From an uncultured Ruminococcus sp. (GTDB taxonomy: Bacteria > Bacillota > Clostridia > Oscillospirales > Ruminococcaceae): a stretch of 64,000 nucleotides of DNA. How positions within the stretch are numbered: position 1 is the stretch's first letter; each line of letters opens with the position of its first letter. The stretch is from positions 1 to 64,000 of the forward strand of contig CADAGC010000035.1 in assembly GCA_902787365.1 (NCBI GenBank). The letters run 5' to 3'. A program made the position numbers and the translations under genes. The notes beneath the pieces were generated by a model. It saw only the letters and a program-made list of their open reading frames with translations. It ran no database searches and was not told the origin of the DNA. Positions 33,309 through 41,181 of the stretch are shown piece by piece.

Positions 33309-33502
33309 ATGAAAAAATTCATCTCGCTGCTGACGGCAGCATCGACATCAAAGACGTGACTATCCTTAAGCAGTACCTTGCAAAGTGGAAAGTGAGCATA
33401 AATGCCGAAAATGCCGATGTTAACGGCGACGGTGAGATAAATATCAAAGACCTCACGCTGATTAAACAGTTTATTGCCAAGTGGAAAGTAACGCTCGGTT
33501 AA
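33309..33502 (+). pseudogene. Secreted dockerin protein reduced to signal start plus dockerin (deletion remnant)
   Basis: A GGGAGGAAA site precedes an ATG at 33309 that encodes a signal-peptide start (MKKFISLLTAA) but then hits a stop after about 16 codons. In another frame the same DNA encodes a type I dockerin: DGSIDIKDVTILKQYLAKW and DVNGDGEINIKDLTLIKQFIAKW, both calcium-loop repeats, with the first loop truncated. CTGACGGCAGC is where the two parts meet and fits both a signal peptide and a dockerin loop. The likely history is an out-of-frame deletion of the catalytic body. Dockerins attach enzymes to cohesins of a cellulosome. Confidence 0.72.
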
Positions 33503-33623
33503 CATAAATAACAACTATCTCCCGCAGGCTATAGGTCGGTACTCATATAGAAATATTGCGCCATAGTACTTGTGATTTAAAGTCAGAAGTACTATGGCGT
33601 TTTTTCTATTGACAGAGTTTATA

Positions 33624-33652
33624 TTGACAGAGCGGCAATGCCGTGATATAAT
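33624..33652 (+). promoter_or_regulatory. Promoter of cassette 2, with duplicated -35
   Basis: TTGACA at 33624-33629 and TATAAT at 33647-33652 have a 17-base spacer. TATTGACAGAG is repeated 15 bases upstream (from 33608), a short tandem duplication absent from cassette 1. Confidence 0.88.
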
Positions 33653-33693
33653 TATTACGAACATAGATCAGAATTTATATCATGGAGTTAATA

Positions 33694-34059
33694 ATGGAGT
33701 CGATAAAAAAATATATTGATTATGCTATTGAATTGGAACAAATCAATCAAATTGGTTTATCTCATGGGAATGATCTCAGACAAAACAACAAGTTAGCCGG
33801 TAAACTTCGTGCAATTGCAAAAAACATAGAATTGAAAACACCTGAATACAAAAAGGCGTTCGCCAAATTACTTAGTCATTCTAATTCAAATGTAAGAATA
33901 TGGTGCGCTCATCATATGCTTGAAGTAATGAATTATGATGATGAAGATAGAAAAAACGCCTTGCTCATAATTTTAGGCAGGTCTACCGACAGTTATGGTG
34001 AAAAGCTTTGGCTAAATGATTGGTTCACCAAAAATCCATTAGACAAACTTTTGCTATAA
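33694..34059 (+). CDS. Small helical protein, DUF2019-like, candidate immunity protein
   Basis: The 121-residue protein is predicted to be all alpha-helical with a HEAT-like stretch KLLSHSNSNVRIWCAHHMLEV. This resembles DUF2019 proteins, which are often found with polymorphic toxin immunity genes. That family call rests on this motif only. ATG at 33694 follows GGAGTTAATA; an ATG 12 bases upstream is less likely. It is strongly A/T-rich compared with neighbours. It is the only gene in a cassette whose twin carries a SUKH gene. The function is not known; an immunity role is inference from the shared cassette. Confidence 0.65.
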   Translation: MESIKKYIDYAIELEQINQIGLSHGNDLRQNNKLAGKLRAIAKNIELKTPEYKKAFAKLLSHSNSNVRIWCAHHMLEVMNYDDEDRKNALLIILGRSTDSYGEKLWLNDWFTKNPLDKLLL

Positions 34060-34187
34060 ATTATGATTTATCCGAGCAACCAAATAAAAGAGATGCTGCC
34101 CCAAAGTAGTTTAGCTGCTTTGGGGCAAAACTTCTACATGAGCATAAGCCTATGCCGAGCGGGAGATTTAGGCAATATCACCTATGT

Positions 34188-34216
34188 TTGACAAATATCA
34201 TCAAATGCTGTATAAT
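34188..34216 (+). promoter_or_regulatory. Promoter of the DUF3048 lipoprotein gene
   Basis: TTGACA at 34188 and TATAAT at 34211 with a 17-base spacer. GGTGATGTAA, the ribosome binding site, follows. Confidence 0.85.
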
Positions 34217-34233
34217 ATATACAGGTGATGTAA

Positions 34234-35367
34234 ATGAACAAGTCTTTTAAAAAGATAATATACACAACAGTTGCCGTGGTAATGGCGCTTAGTGCTGTTT
34301 CCTGCTCAAAGAACACGATAGAGAAAAGCGACAACGCTGTAACTACCACTACTGCAAGCAAAGAAGAGACCGTGACAGCCGCCCCTGAAGAAGAACCCAC
34401 GGGCGGTGAGACACAGGCCAAAAAGACCAAGAAGAAGAAAAAGGTCATAAAGGAAAACTACAACCACCTCACGGGGCTTTATGATGTTTCCGACGACGGC
34501 AAGGGCAAGCGCCCCTGTGCGGTAATGGTAAACAACATCGAGGCGGCTCTCCCCCAGTACGGCATATACGACGCCGATATTCTCTTTGAGATAGTGGCAG
34601 AGGGCGGCATAACAAGGCTTATGGCGGTATACGGCGACGAGTCTGACATACCTAACGTCTGCTCGGTGAGAAGTGCGAGATACTACTATATGCTCTTTGC
34701 GCAGAGCTTTGATGCGGTGTATCTGCACTGGGGGTCTGACCCGATAATATGCAGGCCGATGTTTGATGAGCTGTCGATCGACCACATAGACGGAATGTAT
34801 AACACCGACATCTATGACCGTGACTATGACCGTATGAATTATATGGATATGGAGCACACAGGCTACCTGAACGGCTCGGCGGTAATGGACGAGATATCAG
34901 CCCTCGGCATGAGGCAGGATATCAAGGACGGGTATGAAGACATATTCAGCTTCTATGACGAGTTCACAAGGCCTGCGGGCGATGACTGCGACAAGGCGAC
35001 AGTAAACTTCTCCCAGTGGTATTTCTCCGACTTTACCTACAGCGACAAGACCAAGACCTACAAAAAGCTTCACAACGGCAACAAGCATATGGATCAGGTC
35101 AAGAACAAGCAGCTTGAATTCACCAATCTTCTTATCCTCGAAGTGCCCGATATAAAGGTTGCCAATGAAGACAGCAAGATAGTGAAATTTGATATGGACG
35201 GCGGCAGCGGCTATCTTCTCACAGGCGGAAAGATAAAGCGCATCAACTGGAGCAAAGACGGCGACTTCGGCAAGCTGACTCTTACCGACGAAAGCGGCAA
35301 CGACCTTATGTTAAACGTCGGCAAGACCTATATCGGCGTCACAAAGCAGGGCACGCTGAGCTATTAA
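34234..35367 (+). CDS. DUF3048 (YerB-type) lipoprotein
   Basis: The 377-residue protein has a lipoprotein signal peptide with cysteine in LSAVSCSK, then a Thr/Glu/Lys-rich linker. The DUF3048 N-terminal domain starts at NHLTGLYDVSDDGKGKRPCA and includes ADILFEIVAEGGITRLMAVY and VCSVRSARYYYMLFAQSF. The DUF3048 C-terminal domain covers about residues 245-377 (VNFSQWYFSDFTYS). The role is unknown but the family is surface-located in Firmicutes. It is a single-gene unit between its own promoter and a bidirectional terminator. Confidence 0.88.
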   Translation: MNKSFKKIIYTTVAVVMALSAVSCSKNTIEKSDNAVTTTTASKEETVTAAPEEEPTGGETQAKKTKKKKKVIKENYNHLTGLYDVSDDGKGKRPCAVMVNNIEAALPQYGIYDADILFEIVAEGGITRLMAVYGDESDIPNVCSVRSARYYYMLFAQSFDAVYLHWGSDPIICRPMFDELSIDHIDGMYNTDIYDRDYDRMNYMDMEHTGYLNGSAVMDEISALGMRQDIKDGYEDIFSFYDEFTRPAGDDCDKATVNFSQWYFSDFTYSDKTKTYKKLHNGNKHMDQVKNKQLEFTNLLILEVPDIKVANEDSKIVKFDMDGGSGYLLTGGKIKRINWSKDGDFGKLTLTDESGNDLMLNVGKTYIGVTKQGTLSY

Positions 35368-35380
35368 ATCAAAGTACAGC

Positions 35381-35415
35381 AAAAAAGGTATCGCAGCTAA
35401 ATGCGATACCTTTTA
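35381..35415. terminator. Bidirectional terminator
   Basis: AAAAAAGGTATCGCA / TGCGATACCTTTTA lies between the converging DUF3048 and LCP genes. Confidence 0.9.
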
Positions 35416-35429
35416 TTATTTATTCTGTT

Positions 35430-37112
35430 TTAACTCCAGGTGTTGGTGTTGCCGCCGTTCCACGCTCGGTCGTCTATCCCGTCGCCGTCAAGGTCGAGCA
35501 GGTTGTCGTCAACGCCGTCGCCGTTGTTGTCAACGAAATAATCGTTTATGCCGTCGCCGTTCTCGTCAGCGAAGGGGCCGCCGCCGCCGTTTGTCTGCAC
35601 GTTGCTCTTGCCGTAGATAGTTTCCTGCAAGATGTGTGCGTTCTGTGCAAAGTCAACGCTTAAGCAGTCAAGGCCGTCGATTATCTGGTTTGAGAATGTG
35701 CCGTTGTAGGGTATCTGAAGCTGATTGATGTCATACTTCATATAGGTGAATGCGCCGAGTATCAGGCCTGCCACCTCGTCCTCGGTGATGTCTGTCCTTA
35801 CCTGCTTTGCCACCTTTTCTGCAAGGTCATCAAGCTCTGCAAAGGAAAGACCCTTGGCCTTTGATATCATCTCAACTATCGACTCACGCTGTCTCTGCGC
35901 TCTGCCGTAGTCATCACCGCAGCCGTAGCGGCTTCTTGCATATGCCAGCGACTGGTTGCCGTCAAGGTGAAGCTTTATGGATTTATCCTGCTCGGAGTTG
36001 TATTCTACTGTAGTTCTCAAAGCATCTGCGTCATAGTCGGTGTAGAGGTCTGAGCCGTCCATACCATACTGCTCAAAGTCTACATACCCCGTGCCTGCCT
36101 TGTTGCCGAGGTAGTTGTTCTGCTCGTTGAGCGGGTCACGCATAGCCACAGCCTCGGTGTAGCTTACATCAAAGTCAAGCCCGCCTACTGCATCAACTAT
36201 CTCGATGAACGAGTAGAAGTTGACTATAACGTATCTGTCGATGTTTATCGCATAGTCCTGCTGCAAAGTCTCAGCCAGCAGGTCTACGCCGCCGTAGCCG
36301 TATGCCGCATTTAGCTTTGAAGCGTTCCAGCCTGGTATCTGTGTGTATGTATCACGCAGGAAGGAGGTCATTGTGATCTTCTCCCTGTTCTGGTCTAAGG
36401 ATATGAGCATCATAACGTCGGTATTGCCCCTCGACTCGGTGGCCGTGTCACGCAGGTCTTCACCGATGAGCAGGATATTCTGAACGCCGTCTTCACTCAT
36501 AATGCTCTTGGCTATCTTCTGAAGCTCTGCCTTTATTCTGTCTTCCTCGGCCTGTTTATTGACCGTGTCGGCAGATGATGTGTCCTTTTCGAGCGAGAAG
36601 TTTGAATCTATCGCACCGCTGTCGGTCTTTAACATTCCGTGCCATTTGTGGAAGAAGCCGTAAACTACAGCAAACACCGCAAACACGAACACGGCGATTA
36701 TGCCGAGAATTATAAGCACTACCTTTGCGGTAGATTTCTTTTTCTTTTTGCGGGGCTTGTCAGACGAAGAAGATGACGAAGCCCTCTGGGTGCTCTGCGC
36801 TCTCGGGCGCTCTTCCCTTGCAGGCGGTGCGGATTTTTTGGGCGAGGGCTCTTTTTCACGCCACGCATCACCGAGAAGGTCTGTGCTCTTTACACGCTGC
36901 TTTTCCTTGCCGCCGTCAACATTTATCACAAAATGCTCCTGCTCGGCGCTCTCACGCTGGTTTTCAAGCAGCTCCTCCTTGTTTTCCTTGGCATTCTTTA
37001 TCGCATCTGCCACCTTGAACTGGAGCGTGCTCGAAAGCTCCTCCTCACGCCTGAAATCTATATCGGGTAAATTATCCTTATCAAGACCGTTTTTGTTCTT
37101 GTTATCTTCCAT
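35430..37112 (-). CDS. LytR-CpsA-Psr (LCP) family wall ligase with C-terminal calcium-type repeats
   Basis: The 560-residue protein has a charged cytoplasmic tail of about 125 residues, one membrane anchor (about 128-152) and the LCP domain (about 212-440). LCP motifs include ILLIGEDLRDT, TMTSFLRDTYTQIPG, KLNAAYGYGG and LAYARSRYGCGDDYGRAQRQ, whose Arg and Asp residues bind the lipid pyrophosphate. These enzymes join teichoic acid or polysaccharide to peptidoglycan. The last 50 residues hold three Asp-rich loops (DENGDGIND, DNNGDGVDD, DLDGDGIDD), an unusual addition likely to bind calcium. The start follows TGAGGTAG. Confidence 0.9.
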   Translation of the reverse strand: MEDNKNKNGLDKDNLPDIDFRREEELSSTLQFKVADAIKNAKENKEELLENQRESAEQEHFVINVDGGKEKQRVKSTDLLGDAWREKEPSPKKSAPPAREERPRAQSTQRASSSSSSDKPRKKKKKSTAKVVLIILGIIAVFVFAVFAVVYGFFHKWHGMLKTDSGAIDSNFSLEKDTSSADTVNKQAEEDRIKAELQKIAKSIMSEDGVQNILLIGEDLRDTATESRGNTDVMMLISLDQNREKITMTSFLRDTYTQIPGWNASKLNAAYGYGGVDLLAETLQQDYAINIDRYVIVNFYSFIEIVDAVGGLDFDVSYTEAVAMRDPLNEQNNYLGNKAGTGYVDFEQYGMDGSDLYTDYDADALRTTVEYNSEQDKSIKLHLDGNQSLAYARSRYGCGDDYGRAQRQRESIVEMISKAKGLSFAELDDLAEKVAKQVRTDITEDEVAGLILGAFTYMKYDINQLQIPYNGTFSNQIIDGLDCLSVDFAQNAHILQETIYGKSNVQTNGGGGPFADENGDGINDYFVDNNGDGVDDNLLDLDGDGIDDRAWNGGNTNTWS

Positions 37113-37355
37113 AAAACTACCTCATAGGTCAAAAATCGTTTTTTCGTTTTTATTCTTCTCAAAAGCGCAATATACACGCCGCCAATATGTAACCTATAAT
37201 ATTATACAGTATTTTTATGAGTTTTTCAACGATTAATTGTAACAAATTTTACTCATATAGCTATAGTCTTTTGCAAGTTTTAGTATATTTTTCGCACATT
37301 TTTCACCTGCCTCCCCCGATAACATCATAATTCGGCAAGCCCCGAAAACGGCACA

Positions 37356-37409
37356 TTGATTCTTTTACGAAAAAGTGAATATTTTAACACCGAAATTTCG
37401 TAGAATCAA
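37356..37409. promoter_or_regulatory. Imperfect inverted repeat upstream of the pilin gene
   Basis: TTGATTCTTTTACGAAA (37356-37372) is matched by TTTCGTAGAATCAA (37396-37409), leaving a three-base bulge. It lies in the 450-base divergent gap between the LCP and pilin genes, about 75 bases upstream of the pilin promoter. Nothing else is seen in that gap besides the promoter. Confidence 0.5.
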
Positions 37410-37484
37410 TCGATTTCGTAAGTTTTAGTTATTATAGACAACAAATGCTGCTAAAATTTGTTAGAGATTTAGCTCTCGTGTTAA

Positions 37485-37513
37485 TTGACAATTATCACAG
37501 GTTATTGTATAAT
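37485..37513 (+). promoter_or_regulatory. Promoter of the pilin gene
   Basis: TTGACA at 37485 and TATAAT at 37508 with a 17-base spacer. Confidence 0.85.
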
Positions 37514-37563
37514 GTAGGTGTAAGCATTTGAATATAGGTTTCTTTCATACAGGAGGGATAGTT

Positions 37564-38067
37564 ATGAAAAAAACAACCAAGGGCTTTACTCTCGTAGAGC
37601 TCATCGTAGTCATCGCCATTATCGGCGTACTTGCAGCGATACTTGTTCCGGCTTTAATGGGGTATATAGCCGATGCAAAGGTAAACGCCTGCAACGCAAA
37701 CGCAAAGAACATCTACAATGCCACCGCAGATCTTGCAACAAAGCACGCAGCACAGGGCACTGGCTGTGTAACAGGCAGGATAGTTAAAGATGTTAACAGA
37801 AATACTGCATATATGACCGGTCTGCCTACCCCTGATGAGATAGACGATCAGCTCGGTTCGGGTTCTGACTATGTATATCTTATCAGATGTACCGATGGTT
37901 TCCCGGACGTTGTGTTCTGCTCAAAGACAGACAGAGATTATTACGTAGGCTCATATCCTGTAGCTGCTACAGGGAAGTGTGCAAAGCCTATGAAAGAAAT
38001 GAATCTCTTAACCGTTTACACAAAATCGCAGAAGGCAAACGATGACGACGTTCTCGGTACAGCCTGA
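37564..38067 (+). CDS. Type IV pilin-like protein
   Basis: The 167-residue protein has the class III prepilin signal KKTTKG|FTLVELIVVIAIIGVLAAILVPAL, with the peptidase site after Gly and Glu at position +5. The globular part has a pair of cysteines per end (NACNANAK; RCTDGFPDVVFCSK) and ends in a polar tail. It could be a pilin or pseudopilin; no assembly ATPase, platform protein or prepilin peptidase is in this window, so the machinery must be elsewhere. CAGGAGG precedes the ATG, and a strong terminator follows. Confidence 0.87.
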   Translation: MKKTTKGFTLVELIVVIAIIGVLAAILVPALMGYIADAKVNACNANAKNIYNATADLATKHAAQGTGCVTGRIVKDVNRNTAYMTGLPTPDEIDDQLGSGSDYVYLIRCTDGFPDVVFCSKTDRDYYVGSYPVAATGKCAKPMKEMNLLTVYTKSQKANDDDVLGTA

Positions 38068-38088
38068 TAATAACACCCCAAACAATAT

Positions 38089-38122
38089 CCGCCGCAGACG
38101 ATAAAGCCTGCGGCGGCTTTTA
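38089..38122 (+). terminator. Terminator after the pilin gene
   Basis: CCGCCGCAG / CTGCGGCGG with a ten-base loop and a T-rich tail. Confidence 0.88.
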
Positions 38123-38126
38123 TTAT

Positions 38127-38196
38127 AATGCATAATGCATAATTCATAATGCATAATTAATGTGGCGGCTTCGCCGCAATATGCCCATTCGGGCTT
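38127..38196. repeat. Heptamer/hairpin repeat, left half (E7)
   Basis: AATGCAT units, ATTAATGT, a hairpin GCGGCTTCGCCGC and ATGCCCATTCGGGC. The matching right half is missing; a TTAAGGCA MITE lies 60 bases further on. Confidence 0.8.
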
Positions 38197-38256
38197 GTTT
38201 CCCTGCTCTTTCCGCTAAAAGAAAGATTTCTGCATAAACAACAAATCCCCCAAAGC

Positions 38257-38404
38257 TTAAGGCAATACCGCACGACCATTGTATGTCAGATGCGCTGACA
38301 AATTTTTCGTCAGATTGCCTATATCCGCCGCAGTTTTACTGGCGTAAGACAAGGTCATATGGCATACAAAGGCGTAAGCCGTTGGTTGTGCGGTGTTGCC
38401 TTAA
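38257..38404. mobile_element. TTAAGGCA MITE, copy C
   Basis: A 148-base element with ends TTAAGGCAATACCGCACGACC and GGTTGTGCGGTGTTGCCTTAA. In place of the GGTCTCAGC hairpin of the other copies it has a different one, TGTCAGATGCGCTGACA. The 138 bases after it, before the amylase stop, contain only short repeats (GCTTGCGGATAAA twice). Confidence 0.85.
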
Positions 38405-38542
38405 TAGCCTTGGGGGATATTTTTTTAAATCCGTCCTGCGAAGCGCAACGTTTTGCGCAGCAAAACTTGCGATTTATGCGCTTGCGGATAAACCAATATC
38501 AGCTTGCGGATAAATCAGTACACATTACCCGTTACCTGACGA

Positions 38543-39853
38543 TCATCTTTCCATTTTCCAGACCTGTGCGCTGTAGGGGGGCAGCTCGCTGCCGCCGCCG
38601 AAGTCGTGCTTGGTGCCTGTTATCAGCTCGTCAGCCATGCCGCAGCCTGCGTCAAAGTGCGCAGTAAAGGGCTGGTCGTCAGCGTTAATAGCTATCATAT
38701 AGCGCTCGTCCTCAAACTTACGCTGAATAATGCACTGCTTGTTAGTCAGCACGGGAACGCTTATATCGCCGTAGCAGAGCGCCTTGCTCTCACGGTGTAT
38801 CTTTGCAAGCTTTGCGATGTACTGACTAAGCTCATTCTCGATAGGCTCGTCAAAGGAGACTCTGAGTGCGGGGTCGCCGTCTTTCTTGTCGGCCTCTGCG
38901 CCCCATTCGCTGCCGTAGTAAATGCAGGGAATGCCCGGCATACCGAAGAGTATTGCATAGATAAGCGGTATATGCTTTTTGTTTGAGAGTATGGTCGCAA
39001 CTCTCGAAACGTCGTGGTTATCAACGAAGCTAAGCAAATGCATACCCCTGTACTGGCACCAGTTTTCGGGGCCGAACTGGTTTTTGAGCGAGTGGCAGAT
39101 CTCGAACATATTCATCGAGTTGAAGCTCGAATAAAGCCCCTTGTAGCACTGGTAGTTGGTTGCCGAGTGGAGCATCTCGTTGTTGACAAACTGCGAGTAG
39201 TCGCCGTGGAGAAGCTCACCTATCAGCACAAAATCCTGCTTGAGTGAGTCAGTGTAGCCCCTGAGTCTCTTTAAGAAGTCTTTGTTTAAGCAGTAAGCCA
39301 CATCAAGGCGCAGGCCGTCAATGTCGAATTCATCCACCCAGCCCTTGATAGCCGAGAAGATGTGCTCTACAACCTCGTTGTTCCAGAGGTTGAGCTTTAC
39401 AAGGTCGAAGTGACCCTCCCAGCCCTCATACCAAAGGCCGTCGTTGTAGTTTGAGTTGCCGCCGAAGTTTATCTGGAACCAGTCCTTATAGCGTGAGTTC
39501 TCACGGTTTTGAAGCACGTCCTGAAAAGCCCAAAAGCCCCTGCCGACGTGATTGAATACGCCGTCGAGCACTACCTTTATGCCCCTCTCGTGGAGAGCGT
39601 CGCAGACTTTTTTGAAATCCTCATTCGTGCCGAGGCGGCAGTCTATCTTTGTGTAATCTCTTGTGTTATAGCCGTGTGTGTCAGACTCGAACACGGGCGA
39701 GAAGTAGACCGCATTACAGCCCATATCCTTTATATGGTCAGCCCAGTCGAGCACCTTTAAGATCCTGTGCTCCTGCACACCGTCATTCTCAAAAGGTGCC
39801 CCGCAGAAGCCGAGCGGATAGATCTGATAAAATACACTTTCATATGCCCACAT
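38543..39853 (-). CDS. GH13 alpha-amylase family enzyme (cytoplasmic)
   Basis: The 436-residue protein begins WAYESVFYQIYPLGFCGAP and has the four GH13 regions. These are DGVFNHVGRGF (I), DGLRLDVAYCL with the nucleophile Asp (II), LIGELLHGDY with the acid/base Glu (III) and FVDNHDVSR (IV). There is no signal peptide. The short length and lack of an N-terminal starch module suit a small maltodextrin- or cyclodextrin-acting enzyme; the exact linkage cannot be told. GGAGG lies ten bases before the ATG. Confidence 0.9.
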   Translation of the reverse strand: MWAYESVFYQIYPLGFCGAPFENDGVQEHRILKVLDWADHIKDMGCNAVYFSPVFESDTHGYNTRDYTKIDCRLGTNEDFKKVCDALHERGIKVVLDGVFNHVGRGFWAFQDVLQNRENSRYKDWFQINFGGNSNYNDGLWYEGWEGHFDLVKLNLWNNEVVEHIFSAIKGWVDEFDIDGLRLDVAYCLNKDFLKRLRGYTDSLKQDFVLIGELLHGDYSQFVNNEMLHSATNYQCYKGLYSSFNSMNMFEICHSLKNQFGPENWCQYRGMHLLSFVDNHDVSRVATILSNKKHIPLIYAILFGMPGIPCIYYGSEWGAEADKKDGDPALRVSFDEPIENELSQYIAKLAKIHRESKALCYGDISVPVLTNKQCIIQRKFEDERYMIAINADDQPFTAHFDAGCGMADELITGTKHDFGGGSELPPYSAQVWKMER

Positions 39854-40006
39854 AGTTTTAAAACCTCCAGATCAAATAAATACTTTTGTCGGGTGAATTT
39901 TATTTCATATTTTTGCCGACTATAATATTATACCAAAAATCGGGAATTATTTCAACCCCAATAATCAATTAATTTTTAGGGATATTTTGTGCAGTTTACA
40001 CAATAC

Positions 40007-40035
40007 TTGACTTTTGATTTATATTGTGATATGAT
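40007..40035 (+). promoter_or_regulatory. Promoter of the asparaginase gene
   Basis: TTGACT at 40007 and TATGAT at 40030 with a 17-base spacer. Confidence 0.7.
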
Positions 40036-40061
40036 AATAATAACCAATGGAACCCCCATAA

Positions 40062-40144
40062 AACCGCCCGATATGGGCGGATTGGGCAGAGTTGAATCCA
40101 ACATCGCCCGCAGGGCGATACCTCAATTATGCATTATGAATTAT
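40062..40144. repeat. Heptamer/hairpin repeat, right half (E8)
   Basis: GCCCGATATGGGC, ATTGGGCAGAGTTGAATCCAA, a hairpin ATCGCCCGCAGGGCGAT, ACCTCAATT, then ATGCATT and ATGAATT. It lies in the asparaginase 5' untranslated region, as E11 does for GH95. Confidence 0.8.
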
Positions 40145-40159
40145 AAAAGGAGTGACCCT

Positions 40160-41137
40160 ATGAAACCTATCCTCGTCCTCTTCACGGGCGGAACTATAGC
40201 AAGCGTGTCAAGCGGCGGCGTTATCTCGCCCGATAAGGGCAGGGGCGACTATCTGCTTGACCTCTACCGAAAGACATCGGGCGATAATGACACGCAGTTT
40301 GAGACTGCAAGCCCCGTGCATATTTTGAGCGAAAACCTCTGCTTTGACGACTGGAACGCCCTTATAAAAGCCCTCTGCTCATACACTCTTGATGACTACT
40401 CGGGAGTCATCATCACTCACGGCAGCGACACCCTCGCCTACACCTCGGCGCTGGTGGGTATGCTCTTTCGGCACACGCCCGTGCCTATCATCATCACCGC
40501 CGCCAACAAGCCCCTTGACGTCAAGGGCACAAACGGGCTTTTCAACTTCTCATCAGCCGTACAGCTGATAAGAGAGCACCGCTATATAGGCGTTTTCACG
40601 GTGTATGAGAAAGTCTGCCTCTCCACACGGCTGCTGCCTGCCGACACGGCGCTCGACAGATTTTCCTGCTACGGCGGCGAGGAGGGCTTTGAGGGGGTCA
40701 GCGAGTTTCGCCTTGACAAGCCCCGTGAGCGGCTGTTAGACCCCGACATAACCCTTAAAAACGATGTGCTGGTCGTTCACCCCTACCCCAACTTCAATTA
40801 TAACAGCCTAAGCCTCACCTCACGCCCTGCGGCGGTACTGCACACCCTTTACCACAGCGGCACGGCCTGCACAGACCTCACCCACGGCGGCGAGCGCTCG
40901 CTGATAAGCTTTGCAAAAAAGTGCAAGGCGCTTGACATTCCCCTCTTTCTCTGCGGCACCAAGGGCGGAAAGGCGGACATCTACGAGAGCATGGGCGAGA
41001 TAAGGGAGCTTGGCGTTAACACCATTGACCGCATATCCGACGTGGCGGCCTATGTCAAGCTCGTTATCGCATACAATCAGCAGCAGGTGAATCCTGCGAG
41101 GGTAATATATACTAATCTTTTCTTTGAGTTTTTGTGA
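40160..41137 (+). CDS. L-asparaginase
   Basis: The 325-residue protein matches the asparaginase/glutaminase family. The first catalytic Thr lies in LFTGGTIAS, and the second in VIITHGSDTLAYTSA, which also holds the Asp of the triad. C-terminal GTKGGKADIYESM is typical. There is no signal peptide, so the cytoplasmic, AnsA-like type is likely. It turns asparagine into aspartate and ammonia. The start at 40160 follows AAAAGGAG; an in-frame extension upstream passes through the repeat and is rejected. Confidence 0.9.
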   Translation: MKPILVLFTGGTIASVSSGGVISPDKGRGDYLLDLYRKTSGDNDTQFETASPVHILSENLCFDDWNALIKALCSYTLDDYSGVIITHGSDTLAYTSALVGMLFRHTPVPIIITAANKPLDVKGTNGLFNFSSAVQLIREHRYIGVFTVYEKVCLSTRLLPADTALDRFSCYGGEEGFEGVSEFRLDKPRERLLDPDITLKNDVLVVHPYPNFNYNSLSLTSRPAAVLHTLYHSGTACTDLTHGGERSLISFAKKCKALDIPLFLCGTKGGKADIYESMGEIRELGVNTIDRISDVAAYVKLVIAYNQQQVNPARVIYTNLFFEFL

Positions 41138-41140
41138 TAG

Positions 41141-41169
41141 AAAAAGCCGACACTAAAGTGTCGGCTTTA
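41141..41169. terminator. Bidirectional terminator
   Basis: AAAAAGCCGACACT / AGTGTCGGCTTTA between converging genes. Confidence 0.9.
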
Positions 41170-41181
41170 TTATTGTCTTAA

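Larger units (their letters stand above)
33518..34166 (+). mobile_element. Immunity-gene cassette 2
   Basis: The left end TCTCCCGC...CTCATATAGAAATATTGC (33518-33560) is an imperfect inverted copy of the right end GGCAAAACTTCTACATGAG...GCGGGAGA (34124-34166). Inside are a CGCCATAGTACTT / AGTACTATGGCG palindrome (33560-33600), a promoter, one gene and a GCCCC/GGGGC hairpin. Promoter, palindrome, 3' hairpin and ends match cassette 1; the gene does not. Confidence 0.8.

Noticed and set aside
22045..34166. Toxin-antitoxin pairs in the two cassettes
   Set aside because: Each cassette holds only one gene and no toxin-like reading frame is found beside it.
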